A DNA stretch of 64,000 nucleotides from Limnochorda pilosa (GCF_001544015.1 NZ_AP014924.1:1364001-1428000), one strand, 5' to 3'. Numbered from the stretch's first letter, positions 11,686-21,519 are shown. Made by a program: numbers and translations. Notes: generated by a model not told the origin, from the letters alone.

Positions 11686-13842
11686 ATGGCCGTGGTCCCG
11701 GGTACGTCCATGGAGGTGTTGCAGGCCAATCGGACGGCCGTTCTCGCTCGCTGGGTGGGGCTTGCCGCCACCCTCCTGGCGCTGCTGGCGGCCCGCGCGG
11801 TGGCCCCCCACCGCCTGATGCCCCTGGTGATCCTCCTGGGCGCCGCCGCTCTCCTCAACACGGCAGCCTGGCTCTACCTCCGCGCGTCCGCCCGCGCAGG
11901 TCTCCCCAAGCCTGCGTTTCACCTCACCCTTCTCCTGCACGGCCAGCTCCTGCTGGACCTGGTCGTCCTGGCCGTGGCCCTCCAGCAGTCCGGCGGCGCC
12001 CGCGGCCCCATCCTGGCGCTCTGCATCCTCTACGCGGGCTTGCTGGGGTTCGTCCTCTCGCGGGTTGCCGCGGGGATGCTGGCCTCCCTGGCCGTGGTAG
12101 CGCTCGCGGCGGCCCTCGCCGTCTCCCATGTGGACGGAACCCTGACCGCGCTGGGCGAGGCGGCGGTCCTGGACGGCTCAGGCCGGTACCCATGGGAGCA
12201 CCTCGGCTTCGGCGCAACCTTCATCTTCCTGGCGGTCGCGGCGGGAGGCCGGCTGCGCAAGGAGCTGGAGCGAGGCCAGGAGGGCTGGCGCCAGCGGGCC
12301 CTGGAGCTGGCCGTACTCCACCAGGTGGTGGAGGCCGACAGCGCCGCGCCCGACGTCGATGCCTGGATCGGTCGCATCACCCAGATCCTCGCCTCCACCC
12401 TCTACCCCGAGGACGTGGGCTTCCTCTTCCTGGATGAGGGGGAGAGGGTCGTGCGACCCCATCCCTCGTACCACGGCCTCGGGCCGAACCCGCACGCGCT
12501 GGCCATCCCCCTGGGGACGGGCATCACCGGTACGGTGGCCCGCGAGGGCCAGCCCCTCCTGGTGCCGGACGTACGGCAAGACCCCCGGTACCTGAAGGTG
12601 CTCGCGCACGTAGCCGCGGAGCTCTGCGTGCCCGTGCGGGTGGAGGGCCGGGTGAGGGGAGTCCTCAACGTGGAGACCCGGCGCTCAGGCGTCCTTACCC
12701 AAGAGGACGTCCACCTGATGGCCACCGTCGCGGACCACGTGGGTGCGGTGCTTGCCCGCGAGCGGGTGCTCGCGGCGGAGCGCGCCGCACGCCGGAAGGC
12801 GGAGAGCCTGGAGCGCGTGGCCGCGGTGCTCAACTCCACCCTGGAGCTGGACGAGTTGCTGAGCCGGGTTCTCGAACACCTGAGCCGCCTGGTCCCCTCC
12901 GTCAGCACCTCGGTGCAGGTCCTGGAGGGGGACCGGCTGCGGATCGTGGCGGGCCGGGGGTTCGAGCAGATGGATCAGGTCCTCGGGATGAGCTTTCCCC
13001 TCGAAGGTGACAACCCCAACCGGATGGTGATCGGGCAAGGCCGACCGCTCATCGTGCCCGATGCACGGGCGTCCTTTGCCGCCTTCCGAACGAAGCCCCA
13101 CGACCACATCCGCTCGTGGCTCGGCGTGCCGCTGGTCTCCCGGGGAAAGGTGATCGGCATGATCGCCCTGGATCGCTCCGAGGTGAACGCCTTCAGCTCC
13201 GAAGAGTCCGAGACCGCCCTGGCCTTCGCCAACCACGTGGCCATCGCCCTGGAGAACGCCGGCCGCTATCAGGCAACCCTCCACCAGGCCATGACCGACG
13301 AGCTCACCGGCCTGTACAACCGCCGCTACTTCCGCCAGGAGCTCGAGCGGGAGGTGGTTCGCAGCCGGCGGTACCAGCACCTGGTCTCCCTGCTGATGGT
13401 CGACCTGGACGACTTCAAGCGCTACAACGACCGCTATGGCCACCCCGCCGGGGACCAGCTGCTGAAGGAGCTGGCCGGCCTCATCCGCAGGGTGGTGCGC
13501 CAAACGGACACGGCCGTCCGCTACGGGGGCGAGGAGTTCGCGGTGATCCTGCCCGAAACCGACGCGGCCTGGGCCCTGGGCCTGGCCGAGCGCCTCCGCC
13601 AGGCCATCGCCGCGCACCGCTTCGTCGTCGAGGGGGTGGGGCCCCTGGGCCAGGTGACGGCGAGCCTGGGGGTGGCTACCTTCCCCCGCCACGCGCGCAG
13701 TGCCCGGGCGCTCCTCCAGGCAGCGGACGAGGCCCTCCTGCAGGCGAAGCAAGGCAAGGACCGGGTCCTCCTCTACGGCTCCGGCGAGGCGCGCGCCCCC
13801 GTTCCCGGCGAATCCCCATCCGACCCGCAGGCCGCACGCTAG
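11686..13842 (+). CDS. Membrane diguanylate cyclase, 6TM-GAF-GAF-GGDEF
   Basis: Makes c-di-GMP from two GTP. About 718 residues: five to six N-terminal membrane segments (about 15-180), two GAF sensor domains (about 210-345 and 370-510), and a GGDEF domain beginning DELTGLYNRRYFRQ. The active site reads GGEEF (about residue 613) and an RQTD I-site lies five residues before it, so product inhibition is expected. ATG at 11686 follows GGAGGAAGG; ATG at 11662 is an in-frame alternative. It sits downstream of a c-di-GMP riboswitch, so its expression probably responds to its own product. Confidence 0.93.
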   Translation: MAVVPGTSMEVLQANRTAVLARWVGLAATLLALLAARAVAPHRLMPLVILLGAAALLNTAAWLYLRASARAGLPKPAFHLTLLLHGQLLLDLVVLAVALQQSGGARGPILALCILYAGLLGFVLSRVAAGMLASLAVVALAAALAVSHVDGTLTALGEAAVLDGSGRYPWEHLGFGATFIFLAVAAGGRLRKELERGQEGWRQRALELAVLHQVVEADSAAPDVDAWIGRITQILASTLYPEDVGFLFLDEGERVVRPHPSYHGLGPNPHALAIPLGTGITGTVAREGQPLLVPDVRQDPRYLKVLAHVAAELCVPVRVEGRVRGVLNVETRRSGVLTQEDVHLMATVADHVGAVLARERVLAAERAARRKAESLERVAAVLNSTLELDELLSRVLEHLSRLVPSVSTSVQVLEGDRLRIVAGRGFEQMDQVLGMSFPLEGDNPNRMVIGQGRPLIVPDARASFAAFRTKPHDHIRSWLGVPLVSRGKVIGMIALDRSEVNAFSSEESETALAFANHVAIALENAGRYQATLHQAMTDELTGLYNRRYFRQELEREVVRSRRYQHLVSLLMVDLDDFKRYNDRYGHPAGDQLLKELAGLIRRVVRQTDTAVRYGGEEFAVILPETDAAWALGLAERLRQAIAAHRFVVEGVGPLGQVTASLGVATFPRHARSARALLQAADEALLQAKQGKDRVLLYGSGEARAPVPGESPSDPQAAR

Positions 13843-13965
13843 ACGAACGCCGGCCGGTCATGCCCGGGACGGAGCCGCCGGCCCCACGCCATCTCCTTGC
13901 GCCCCCGCCGGGGCGGTGGTATCCTGGGACGGCCGGAGACCGACGGAAGGGAAGGGGGGCTCCCG

Positions 13966-14424
13966 GTGGCCGAAGAGCGGGTGGTTGCCACCAACAGGAA
14001 GGCGCACCACGACTACTTCATCCTGGAGCGGTTCGAGGCGGGCATCGTGCTCACGGGCACCGAGGTGAAGTCCCTGCGGGCGGGCCGGGCGAACCTGCGC
14101 GAGGCCTTCGCCCGGGTGGAGGGCGGCGAGGTCTTCCTCCACAACCTCCACATCAGCCCCTGGGACTTCGGAAACCGGTGGAACCACGAGCCCACCCGGA
14201 CCCGGAAGCTGCTGTTGAACAAGGACGAGATCCGCCGCCTGGTGGGCAAGACCCGGGAGGCGGGAAAGACGCTGGTGCCGCTACGCATCTACTTCAACGC
14301 CCGCGGGCTGGCCAAGGTGGAACTGGCCCTGGCCCAGGGGAAGAAGCTCTGGGACAAGCGGGAGAGCATCGCCCGGCGCGACGAGGCCCGGGAGATCGAG
14401 CGCCGCTTGAAGCAGCGGGCCTGA
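13966..14424 (+). CDS. smpB: SmpB, SsrA-binding protein
   Basis: Binds tmRNA and brings it to stalled ribosomes. The 152-residue product shows NRKAHHDYFILERFEAGIVL, GTEVKSLRAGRANLREAF and the C-terminal LALAQGKKLWDKRESIARRD tail. The GTG at 13966 has an AAGGGGGG site; an ATG-less longer frame opens at 13897 but its residues do not match the family. The gene immediately precedes ssrA. Confidence 0.96.
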   Translation: MAEERVVATNRKAHHDYFILERFEAGIVLTGTEVKSLRAGRANLREAFARVEGGEVFLHNLHISPWDFGNRWNHEPTRTRKLLLNKDEIRRLVGKTREAGKTLVPLRIYFNARGLAKVELALAQGKKLWDKRESIARRDEAREIERRLKQRA

Positions 14425-14462
14425 ACGTGTATACTGAAGGTGCTCGGAAGCCCGAGACCCTT

Positions 14463-14823
14463 GGGGGCGAGTCAGGCTCGACAGGGGGTACGGGGAGCGG
14501 AGATAAGCGGGCCGAGGTCCCACCTGCTCGCTAAACGGTGGACTCAAAGACAACTGCCGACAACGAACCGGCACTCGCGGCTGCTGCTTAAGTAGGCCGT
14601 GCGCTTGACGGGCCTCGCCTGCCGGGACCCGTCGGGTGTCAAAGAAGGCAGGCTACCTGACCCTCTCCTCCCGAGGAGGGCCGGGGAAACCTGACGGGAT
14701 AGCCCCGCCGGCATCCTGCCTGTGGGAAGGTCGCGGGGCGAACCCCGAACACAGGCTACGCCCGTAGAAACTCCTCTCGTTGTCCTTCTGGACCAGGGGT
14801 GCGACTCCCCTGCGCCTCCACCA
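14463..14823 (+). ncRNA. ssrA: Transfer-messenger RNA (ssrA)
   Basis: The 5' end GGGGGCG pairs with CGCCTCC near the 3' end, followed by A and an encoded CCA (14821-14823), forming the tRNA-like acceptor. A T-arm GGGGTGCGACTCCCC precedes it. The tag reading frame ends TAA at 14589-14591 and encodes ...TADNEPALAAAA; the resume codon is probably one of the ACA/ACT codons at 14550-14555. The length of 361 bases and the position directly after smpB are typical. Confidence 0.95.
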
Positions 14824-14828
14824 GGTGT

Positions 14829-14855
14829 GCCCGGCACTCAGGTGCCGGGCTTCTT
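14829..14855 (+). terminator. Intrinsic terminator of tmRNA
   Basis: GCCCGGCAC (14829-14837), loop TCAG, GTGCCGGGC (14842-14850), then TTCTT. A perfect 9-bp stem with a T-rich tail six bases after the tmRNA CCA. Confidence 0.85.
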
Positions 14856-15138
14856 GCTGCCCTCGGCGGGCTCGCCTGGCCGCCCGCGTCCGCGCCGCCC
14901 CGCCCGGCTTCCAACCAAGGGAAGGTTGCTTCCACCCGCGTACCGGCAACCGAAACCGATTCCGTCCCACACGCGGCCAGGAATCTCAAGAGGAACCGAG
15001 AAGAACATGCAAGGTTCCGGCATTCCTTGCCGGATCTGTCAACCCGTGGGAGCCGGCGTCGGATACCGCGTGGGGTGTCGCACCCGGGGGAGCAGGGGGC
15101 GCGGCAACCGGCCCGAAGCCGGCGCGGGAGGGACGCGC
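14856..15138 (+). other. Intergenic region before amidase, no gene recognised
   Basis: No coding pattern or known RNA motif was recognised. It contains small inverted repeats, for example GGTTGC at about 14925 with GCAACC at about 14946, and GCCGG repeats near 15030. The amidase promoter probably lies here but no convincing consensus was found. Confidence 0.4.
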
Positions 15139-17439
15139 GTGGCCGGGAGGGCTGCAGCACCGCTCGGGGCGACGGGGTGGGGACAAGCCCGCTTCAGGCG
15201 CGGGAAGGTCCTGCCTGTGCTCGCACTCTTCGCGGCCGCGCTGGCCCTGGTTGCGGCGGCGTCTCGCCCCGTGCAGGCCGAGGACCCGCCCCAGGATGAC
15301 ACGGCCGCGCTCCGGGTGGTGCGGGTGCTCGACGGGCGGCCGGCGGCGCCCTTCCAGTTCCTGAGCGACCGGCTCCGGCTCACACCCACAGCCGAGCAGC
15401 CCGACCCCGACGCGCTCCTGCTCGAGCTGCCGAGCGGCCAGACCACCGCCGCCCGGACCTACCGCGAGGACGGCATCCAGTACCTGGACCTGGTCTCCCT
15501 CGCGACCGCCCTGGGCATGCGCCTCGACTGGGACCCCTCCGTCTGGGGCTTCCTCCTGCGGCCGCGCCATGCGGCGCGGGGCGCGCAGGAGATCGCCTTG
15601 CTGCCCGAGGGGGTCTTCGACGGGCTGGGCGGCCCCGTCTCCCAGGCGCAGCTCACCACGGTGGAGGAGCGGGGCCCGGAGGCGGCCGGCGTGCCGTATC
15701 CGGTAGCATGGCACACCCCCTCGGGGCAGGAGAGTGCCACGCCCCCGCAGGCGCCGCGCCCAGAGGGCACCCGGCCCGGGAAGCCTGAAGAGGAAGCGAG
15801 CCAGGTGCTCGGCCTGCGGGTGCTCACCGACGGCGGCATGCCCCGGGTGCAGGTGGAGGCGGCGGCGCCGGTCTCCCATCGCAGCATCCTGCTCGCCAAC
15901 CCCGCCCGGCTGGTCATCGACCTGGCGCCGGCCCGCCTGGAGCAGTCGCTGGTGGAGCTGCCGGCCGACCAGGACGTGGTGAAGTCGGTGCGGGCATCCC
16001 AGTTCGAGCCCGGGGTGGTGCGGGTCGTGCTGGACCTGACCCATCCCACCGGGTACCGGGTGGCCCGCACCAGCGACAGCCGGGTGATCCAGGCCGAGCT
16101 GGACGAGCACGTGAGCGGCTACGCCCTCTGGCGGGAGAACGACCGCTTCTACGTGGGGCTGGACGCGACGGGGAAGGTGCCCCTCCAGGTTCGCCCGCTC
16201 CGGGAGCCCGATCGGCTGGTGGTGGACATGCAGGGGGCCACCGTCACCCGGGAGCTGAGCGAGCGGCCGCAGGTGGAAGGCGTCCGCTCCGTGCGCCTCA
16301 GCCAGTTCCAGCCCCACGTGGCCCGCCTGGTGGTGGAGTTCGAGTCGCAGAGCGGGGCCGCCCTGCCCAAGGCGGCCGTCGCGTGGTCCCCGGAGGGCGG
16401 CGGCCCGGTGGAGATCTCGGAAGCCATGCAGCTCGTCTGGTTGAACCACGTGGAGCAGCTGCGCACCCGGCTCTCCGGCTCGTGGCTCTACCTCGCGGTG
16501 GAGGCCGAGGACCCCATGACCCTGGAGACCCTGCAACTCTCGGGCCCGCAGCGCCTGGTCTTCGACATCCCGGGGGCGGTGCTCCCGCGCGATCTCGCCC
16601 AGAAGGAATGGAGCTTCACCCTGGACGGCCGGGACGGCCGGCAGGACGAGCAGGTCACGGTGCGGGCGGGGCAGTTCAGCGCCGGCCGGACCCGGCTGGT
16701 GGTGGAGTCCCGCGACCCCCTCGAGTACCAGGCCTACCGTCTCGAAGGGCAGAACCGGATGGTCATCGGCATCGCGTCGCCGCGGGTGGGCGGGCGGCTG
16801 GTGGTCCTCGACCCGGGCCACGGCGGGCTCGACCGGGGAGCCGGCGACACCGACCTGTCTGAGAAGCTGGTCAACCTGGACATCGCCAGCCGGCTGGGGG
16901 AAGCGCTGAAGCGCCGCGGGTTCGAGATCGCGATGACCCGGTCCGACGACACCTTCATCCCCCTTTGGGAGCGGGCGGCCCTGGCCAACGCCCTGAGCGC
17001 CGACCTCTTCGTGAGCATCCACAGCAACGCCGCCGTCGACGGGGCGGCCGAGGGCATCGAGACCTACTACCTGCCCAAGCAGCCCAACAACCAGATACTG
17101 GCCCAGGCGGTCCAGAGGGAGCTGGTCCGCACGCTGCGGCGGAAGGACCGGGGCGTCAAGTCCAACAACTTCTGGGTGTTGCGGGATGCCGAAGTTCCTG
17201 CCATTCTGGTAGAGGTCTCGTTCATCACCAACCCGCAGGAGAAGGAGCTCCTGGGGCGGGAGACGTATCGGAAGGAAGCGGCCGAAGCGGTCGCCACGGG
17301 CATCGTGCAGTACTTCGCCCGGCTGGACGGGGGCCCGGTTCCGGCCAGCGCTTCGGCCGCAGGCGCCGACCTCTGGAACCGGGTGATGCACGAGTCCCGG
17401 GAGGCCGAGGACGCCAAGGCGACCGACGCCTCCATCTGA
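15139..17439 (+). CDS. Secreted N-acetylmuramoyl-L-alanine amidase with AMIN domains
   Basis: Zinc amidase that cleaves the stem peptide from MurNAc. A signal peptide (hydrophobic core about residues 24-45, ending near PVQAE) is followed by a copper-amine-oxidase-like N-terminal segment, then two clear AMIN repeats (LRVLTDGGMPRVQVEA; VPLQVRPLREPDRLVVDM) and probably a third, and a C-terminal Amidase_3 domain. The zinc and catalytic residues are visible in LDPGHGG (about residue 560), the Glu in TDLSEKLVN, HSNAA and VEVSFITN. The GTG at 15139 has a GGGAGGGA site. AMIN domains usually target division sites. Confidence 0.92.
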   Translation: MAGRAAAPLGATGWGQARFRRGKVLPVLALFAAALALVAAASRPVQAEDPPQDDTAALRVVRVLDGRPAAPFQFLSDRLRLTPTAEQPDPDALLLELPSGQTTAARTYREDGIQYLDLVSLATALGMRLDWDPSVWGFLLRPRHAARGAQEIALLPEGVFDGLGGPVSQAQLTTVEERGPEAAGVPYPVAWHTPSGQESATPPQAPRPEGTRPGKPEEEASQVLGLRVLTDGGMPRVQVEAAAPVSHRSILLANPARLVIDLAPARLEQSLVELPADQDVVKSVRASQFEPGVVRVVLDLTHPTGYRVARTSDSRVIQAELDEHVSGYALWRENDRFYVGLDATGKVPLQVRPLREPDRLVVDMQGATVTRELSERPQVEGVRSVRLSQFQPHVARLVVEFESQSGAALPKAAVAWSPEGGGPVEISEAMQLVWLNHVEQLRTRLSGSWLYLAVEAEDPMTLETLQLSGPQRLVFDIPGAVLPRDLAQKEWSFTLDGRDGRQDEQVTVRAGQFSAGRTRLVVESRDPLEYQAYRLEGQNRMVIGIASPRVGGRLVVLDPGHGGLDRGAGDTDLSEKLVNLDIASRLGEALKRRGFEIAMTRSDDTFIPLWERAALANALSADLFVSIHSNAAVDGAAEGIETYYLPKQPNNQILAQAVQRELVRTLRRKDRGVKSNNFWVLRDAEVPAILVEVSFITNPQEKELLGRETYRKEAAEAVATGIVQYFARLDGGPVPASASAAGADLWNRVMHESREAEDAKATDASI

Positions 17440-18042
17440 GTGAGGGGCGTGGGGAACGTGGAGTACGACGCGACGCGCGGGTGGCGGTTGCTGGCCGTCC
17501 TGCTCTTCCTGGCGGGCCTGGTGGCCCTGGGCCTGTTGGGAGAACGGTGGCAGGCGGGCATCGACCGCAGGCTCGCGCCGGACGAGGAAGTGCTGGTGTA
17601 CTACGCCACCCAGGACGCGATGGGGCTCGTGGGCCTGCCCACCCGCCTCCCGCGGGAGCAGGTGACGCCCGAGGGGGTCCTGGACGCGCTCTTCTCCGGG
17701 GCGCGCCGCCGGGGCGACTACGTAAACCCAATCCCCATGGGCGGGCGGGTGCAGTGGGTCCAGGTGAGCGGGCCGGTGGCCACCGTGAGCCTGAATCAGG
17801 CGCTGGTGGACAACCACCCCGGCGGCTCCGCGGGCGAGCTTCTGACCGTGTACGGCATCGTCGAGACCCTCACCCAACTGCCGGGGATCCAACGGGTCCA
17901 GCTGCTGGTGGAAGGGCAGCGGGTGGAGTCGCTGAAGGGGCACGTGGACCTCACCCGGCCCCTGGCTCCCGATCCCGGACGGATTGTCCAGCGGCGGGCG
18001 GAAAGACTTCAGACAGGCACACCGCCCGCCGAGGGTCCATAG
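17440..18042 (+). CDS. GerMN-domain membrane-anchored protein
   Basis: A 200-residue protein with one N-terminal membrane segment (about residues 15-35) and a GerMN/sporulation-type domain: EEVLVYYATQDAMGLVGLPT, VTPEGVLDALFSGAR, TVSLNQALVD and ETLTQLPGIQRVQLLVEGQ. GerM in Bacillus acts in spore envelope assembly and germination; such domains also occur with amidases. It starts one base after the amidase stop, so the two are co-transcribed. GTGs at 17449 and 17458 are alternative starts. Confidence 0.85.
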   Translation: MRGVGNVEYDATRGWRLLAVLLFLAGLVALGLLGERWQAGIDRRLAPDEEVLVYYATQDAMGLVGLPTRLPREQVTPEGVLDALFSGARRRGDYVNPIPMGGRVQWVQVSGPVATVSLNQALVDNHPGGSAGELLTVYGIVETLTQLPGIQRVQLLVEGQRVESLKGHVDLTRPLAPDPGRIVQRRAERLQTGTPPAEGP

Positions 18043-18105
18043 GATGCGGCGCACCGGGCCGGGTGCCCCTCGGGCGCGGGCACGGTCTCGAGAGGAGGAG
18101 GATCC

Positions 18106-19569
18106 ATGGGCCGGCAGGTTCCCGGCGCGTTCCCGGACCTTCTGGGGCGCGACCTCAAACAGGCACGGGTAGCCGTGGTGGGCCTCGGAACCAGCAACCG
18201 GGCCGTCCTCCGCTGGCTGGTGGCAAAGGGCGTCAGGGTCATTGCCTGTGATCGGAAGCCGCCCCAGGAGCTCGAGGGCTACGGCGAGCTTGCCCGGCTC
18301 CCGCTGGAGCTCTGGCTCGGTCCCGACTACCTCGTCCCGCTCGACCGGGCCGACATGCTGGTGCTGACCCCCGGGATGCGCAAGGACCTGCCGGAGATCG
18401 AGGCGGCCCGGGCCCGGGGGGCGGTCGTGACCTGCGAGATCGACCTTTTCTTCCGGACGTGCCGCGGTCCCGTGGTGGGCGTGACGGGCACCAGCGGCAA
18501 GACCACCACCACCACCCTCATCGGCGAGATGCTGCGCGCCGCCGGCGTGCCCGTGGTGGTGGGGGGGAACATCGGCCAGCCCCTGATCGAGGTGGCCGAG
18601 ACGATCCCCCCCGGCACCTGGGCGGTGCTGGAACTCTCCAGCTTCCAGCTCGAGCTGCAGCGGCGCAGCCCCCAGGTGGCCGTGGTGACCACCCTCACCC
18701 CCAACCACCTGGACGTTCACCCGTCCATGGAAGCGTACGCGGCCGCCAAGCGGAGGATCGTCCGCTTCCAGAACGCCTCGGATCGGGCCGTGCTGAACCT
18801 GGACCAGGCAGCGGTGCGGGAGTTCGCCTCGGCCACGCCGGGGGAGGTCCTCTGGTTCAGCCGCGAGCAGGAGGTGGACCGGGGCGGATTCGAGGCGGAG
18901 GGCGCCCTCTGGCTGCGCCTGTCCCCCGGGAGCCGGCCCCTGCGCCTGGTGGGGGTGGACGAGATCCGTCTCCCGGGGGGCCACAACCGGGCCAACCTCC
19001 TGGCGGCCGCTACCGCAGCCGCCCTCTGCGGCGCGACCCCCGAGGCCGTCCGCGAGGTGGCCCGCACCTTCACCGGCGTGCGCCACCGGCTGGAGCGCGT
19101 GGGGGAGGTACACGGCGTGGAGTACGTGAACGACTCCATCGCGACCACGCCCGAGCGGGCCGTGGCCGGGATCCAGGCCATGGCCGGCCGCCCCCTTCAC
19201 CTCATTGCCGGGGGGTACGACAAGCACCTGCCCTTCGAACCGCTGGCCGGGGAGGCGGTGCGGGCGGTGCGGCACCTCTACCTCCTCGGGGCCACGGCCG
19301 GGCGCATCGAGGAGGCTGTGCGCCGGGAGGCCCGCGAACGACAGACACCGGGACCCGTCCTCCACCGGGTGGGGGACCTGGACGAGGCCGTCGACCTGGC
19401 CAGCCGCCTGGCGCTCCCGGGCGACCGCGTGCTCCTCTCGCCGGGGTGCGCCAGCTTCGACCAGTTCGCCAACTTCGAGCAGCGCGGGGACCGGTTTCGT
19501 GCCCTGGTGGCGGCCCTGGGCGCCCCCGGCCCCGCGGCAGCGGGCGGCGAGGAGGTTCGGTCCCGTTGA
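18106..19569 (+). CDS. murD: UDP-N-acetylmuramoylalanine-D-glutamate ligase
   Basis: Adds D-Glu to UDP-MurNAc-L-Ala in peptidoglycan synthesis. 487 residues with a Rossmann-like N-domain ([16 protein letters not shown]), P-loop [12 protein letters not shown]-like segment ([18 protein letters not shown]), [14 protein letters not shown], and C-terminal [15 protein letters not shown] and [17 protein letters not shown], all MurD-diagnostic. Strong GAGGAGGAG site before the ATG. It lies outside a division/cell-wall cluster, so a second copy elsewhere is possible. Confidence 0.93.
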   Translation: MGRQVPGAFPDLLGRDLKQARVAVVGLGTSNRAVLRWLVAKGVRVIACDRKPPQELEGYGELARLPLELWLGPDYLVPLDRADMLVLTPGMRKDLPEIEAARARGAVVTCEIDLFFRTCRGPVVGVTGTSGKTTTTTLIGEMLRAAGVPVVVGGNIGQPLIEVAETIPPGTWAVLELSSFQLELQRRSPQVAVVTTLTPNHLDVHPSMEAYAAAKRRIVRFQNASDRAVLNLDQAAVREFASATPGEVLWFSREQEVDRGGFEAEGALWLRLSPGSRPLRLVGVDEIRLPGGHNRANLLAAATAAALCGATPEAVREVARTFTGVRHRLERVGEVHGVEYVNDSIATTPERAVAGIQAMAGRPLHLIAGGYDKHLPFEPLAGEAVRAVRHLYLLGATAGRIEEAVRREARERQTPGPVLHRVGDLDEAVDLASRLALPGDRVLLSPGCASFDQFANFEQRGDRFRALVAALGAPGPAAAGGEEVRSR

Positions 19570-20441
19570 GCCAGCAGAGCGATCGACACGTGCACGAGCA
19601 GGGCGCGGCGACGCTGGCGCCTGCGGTTTCCGCCCCAGAAGGAAGCCGGCCTGACGGCCGTCCGGACGACGCGCTGCGCCCCGTGCGCATGACGGTGGAC
19701 ACCATGAAGTACGCCGAGGGCTCGTGCCTCATCGAGCTGGGCGACACCCGGGTGATCACCACGGCCACCGTGGAAGAGCGGGTGCCCCCCTTCCTGCGGG
19801 GCAGCGGCCAAGGCTGGGTGACCGCCGAATACGCCATGCTGCCCCGGGCCACCGAGGAACGCACGCCCCGCGAGGCCGCGCGCGGCAAGGTCGGCGGGCG
19901 CACCCACGAGATCCAGCGGCTGGTGGGGCGGAGCCTCCGGGCCGTGGTGGACCTGAAGCACCTGGGCGAGCGCACCCTCTGGCTTGACTGCGACGTGCTC
20001 CAGGCCGACGGCGGCACCCGGACCGCCTCGATCACCGCCTCCTTCGTGGCTTTGGCGTACGCCCTCCAGCGGCTGCGGGTCCGGGAAGGGTGGGACCGGC
20101 TGCCCCTCTACGACTTCGTCAGTGCCACCAGCGTGGGTCTGGTGGACGGCCGTCCCCGTCTGGACCTGAGCTACGCGGAGGATTCCCGCGCCGAGGTGGA
20201 CATGAACGTGGTGATGACGGGCTCGGGCCGGCTGGTGGAGCTCCAGGGGACCGGCGAGGGCCGCAGCTTCACCTTCGACGAGATGAACGCTCTCCTCAAG
20301 CTCGCCCAGCACGGCATCGAGCGGCTCTTTGTGGAGCAGCGGCGGGTGCTGACCGACGAGATCCTTGAGAGCATCGACCAGCGCCTGGCCCTCGATCCCC
20401 ACGTGGGAGGGAACGGGAGGCCCGCGCACCGGGAGGGGTGA
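19566..20441 (+). CDS. rph: Ribonuclease PH
   Basis: Phosphorolytic 3' exonuclease that trims tRNA ends. Family residues run from [17 protein letters not shown] through [14 protein letters not shown], the [13 protein letters not shown] phosphate site, [25 protein letters not shown] and DLSYAEDS. The TTG at 19566 overlaps the murD stop and follows a GAGGAGG site about eleven bases upstream; a GTG at 19590 is an alternative. The true N-terminus begins near residue 29, so about 28 extra residues would precede the family start. Confidence 0.93.
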   Translation: MSQQSDRHVHEQGAATLAPAVSAPEGSRPDGRPDDALRPVRMTVDTMKYAEGSCLIELGDTRVITTATVEERVPPFLRGSGQGWVTAEYAMLPRATEERTPREAARGKVGGRTHEIQRLVGRSLRAVVDLKHLGERTLWLDCDVLQADGGTRTASITASFVALAYALQRLRVREGWDRLPLYDFVSATSVGLVDGRPRLDLSYAEDSRAEVDMNVVMTGSGRLVELQGTGEGRSFTFDEMNALLKLAQHGIERLFVEQRRVLTDEILESIDQRLALDPHVGGNGRPAHREG

Positions 20442-20445
20442 GCCC

Positions 20446-21207
20446 GTGGAACCGCCTTCGTCCGTTCCGCCCGTTCGGCCGCCTCTCTGGTCCCGGGGAG
20501 CCGCCCCCCGCGAGCCCCGTGCGATCGCACCCCCTGCCCGGACCCACGACCCAGCGAGTCGGCCCGAGGAGACACCCCACCCTCGCGCCCGAGGCCGCCG
20601 GGGCTGGCTGGTGCTCGCGACCCACAACCGGCACAAGGTGGGCGAGCTCCGGGCCCTCCTGGGACCTCTGCCGTGGCCGGTGACCGGCCTGGACGCCTTC
20701 CCCGGAGCCCCCGAGGTGGCCGAGGGTACCGAGAGCTACGCGGCCAACGCCCTGGCCAAGGCTCGGGCGGCGGCCGCTTTCACCCTTGAGACCGCCCTGG
20801 CCGACGACTCGGGCCTAGAGGTGGACGCCCTGAAGGGGGCCCCCGGGGTCCTCTCGGCCCGCTTCGCCGGCGAATCGGCCAGCGATGCGGACCGCATCCG
20901 AGCACTGCTCAAGCTCATGGAGGGGGTGCCATGGGAGCATCGCACCGCCCGCTTTCGCTGCGTGATCGCCGTGGCCCGCCCCTTGGGCGAGGAGTGGACG
21001 GAAGAGGGCCTGCTGGAGGGCTTCATCGCGACCGAGCCCAGGGGAGACCGGGGCTTCGGGTACGATCCCATCTTCTGGGTGCCGGAGCTCCAGCGGTGCC
21101 TGGGTGAGGTGGCCCCGGAGGTGAAGAACCGGCTCAGCCACCGGGCCCGTGCGGCCAGAAAGGCCCGGGAGCGCCTGCTTCGGGAGGCGCAGGGCGGGAA
21201 GCCTTGA
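20446..21207 (+). CDS. rdgB: XTP/dITP pyrophosphatase (HAM1/RdgB family)
   Basis: Removes non-canonical purine nucleoside triphosphates. The family starts at LVLATHNRHKVGELRALLG, followed by EGTESYAANALAKARAAA, ADDSGLEVDAL, GFGYDPIFWVPE and KNRLSHRARAARK. The GTG at 20446 follows GGGAGGGG and is four bases after rph, but it gives a Pro/Arg-rich extension of about 54 residues that is not part of the family; a later start may be used. The rph-rdgB pair is common. Confidence 0.92.
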   Translation: MEPPSSVPPVRPPLWSRGAAPREPRAIAPPARTHDPASRPEETPHPRARGRRGWLVLATHNRHKVGELRALLGPLPWPVTGLDAFPGAPEVAEGTESYAANALAKARAAAAFTLETALADDSGLEVDALKGAPGVLSARFAGESASDADRIRALLKLMEGVPWEHRTARFRCVIAVARPLGEEWTEEGLLEGFIATEPRGDRGFGYDPIFWVPELQRCLGEVAPEVKNRLSHRARAARKARERLLREAQGGKP

Positions 21208-21320
21208 GGCGACGAGCGCTGATGACCGGGGTCCGGGCGGGCGCCCGATCCGGGCCGCAATACCTGAACCCAGGCGCCGGGCCCTGGCTGCTCGGGGCCC
21301 CGGCTCGGACGGCGCTCCTC

Positions 21321-21349
21321 TTGACCCCGGTAGTCGCCGGTGCTAGACT
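21321..21349 (+). promoter_or_regulatory. Promoter for tRNA-Pro/tRNA-Gly
   Basis: TTGACC (21321-21326), 17-base spacer, TAGACT (21344-21349), ending 30 bases before tRNA-Pro. Confidence 0.8.
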
Positions 21350-21379
21350 GTGGGCGGTTCTCCACCACGGTGGAGCCAG

Positions 21380-21456
21380 CGGGGTGTAGCGCAGTTTGGT
21401 AGCGCGCCTGCTTTGGGAGCAGGAGGCCCCGGGTTCAAATCCCGGCACCCCGACCA
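21380..21456 (+). tRNA. tRNA-Pro (TGG)
   Basis: Acceptor CGGGGTG pairs with CACCCCG; D-arm GCGCAGTTTGGTAGCGC; anticodon stem CCTGC/GCAGG with loop TTTGGGA, anticodon TGG; T-loop GGTTCAAAT; discriminator A and encoded CCA. Confidence 0.97.
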
Positions 21457-21519
21457 CGTTTCGGGCGCTTGGTGCCACGCTTGACCACGATGGTTGACCA
21501 CAACGGGTGCTGACCACCG

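Noticed and set aside
14856-15138. c-di-AMP (ydaO-type) riboswitch before the amidase
   Set aside because: Cell-wall hydrolases often have one, but the expected conserved segments could not be matched; only unspecific GC-rich repeats are present.
14986-19365. Minus-strand open frame of about 1459 codons
   Set aside because: It lies antisense to amidase, GerMN and murD, all clearly coding on the plus strand; its His/Gly/Pro-rich translation is the mirror of high-GC codon use.
18459-19565. Long N-terminal extension of rph in frame
   Set aside because: It overlaps murD in another frame and reads as Gly/Arg/Pro-rich shadow; RNase PH homology begins only after 19640.
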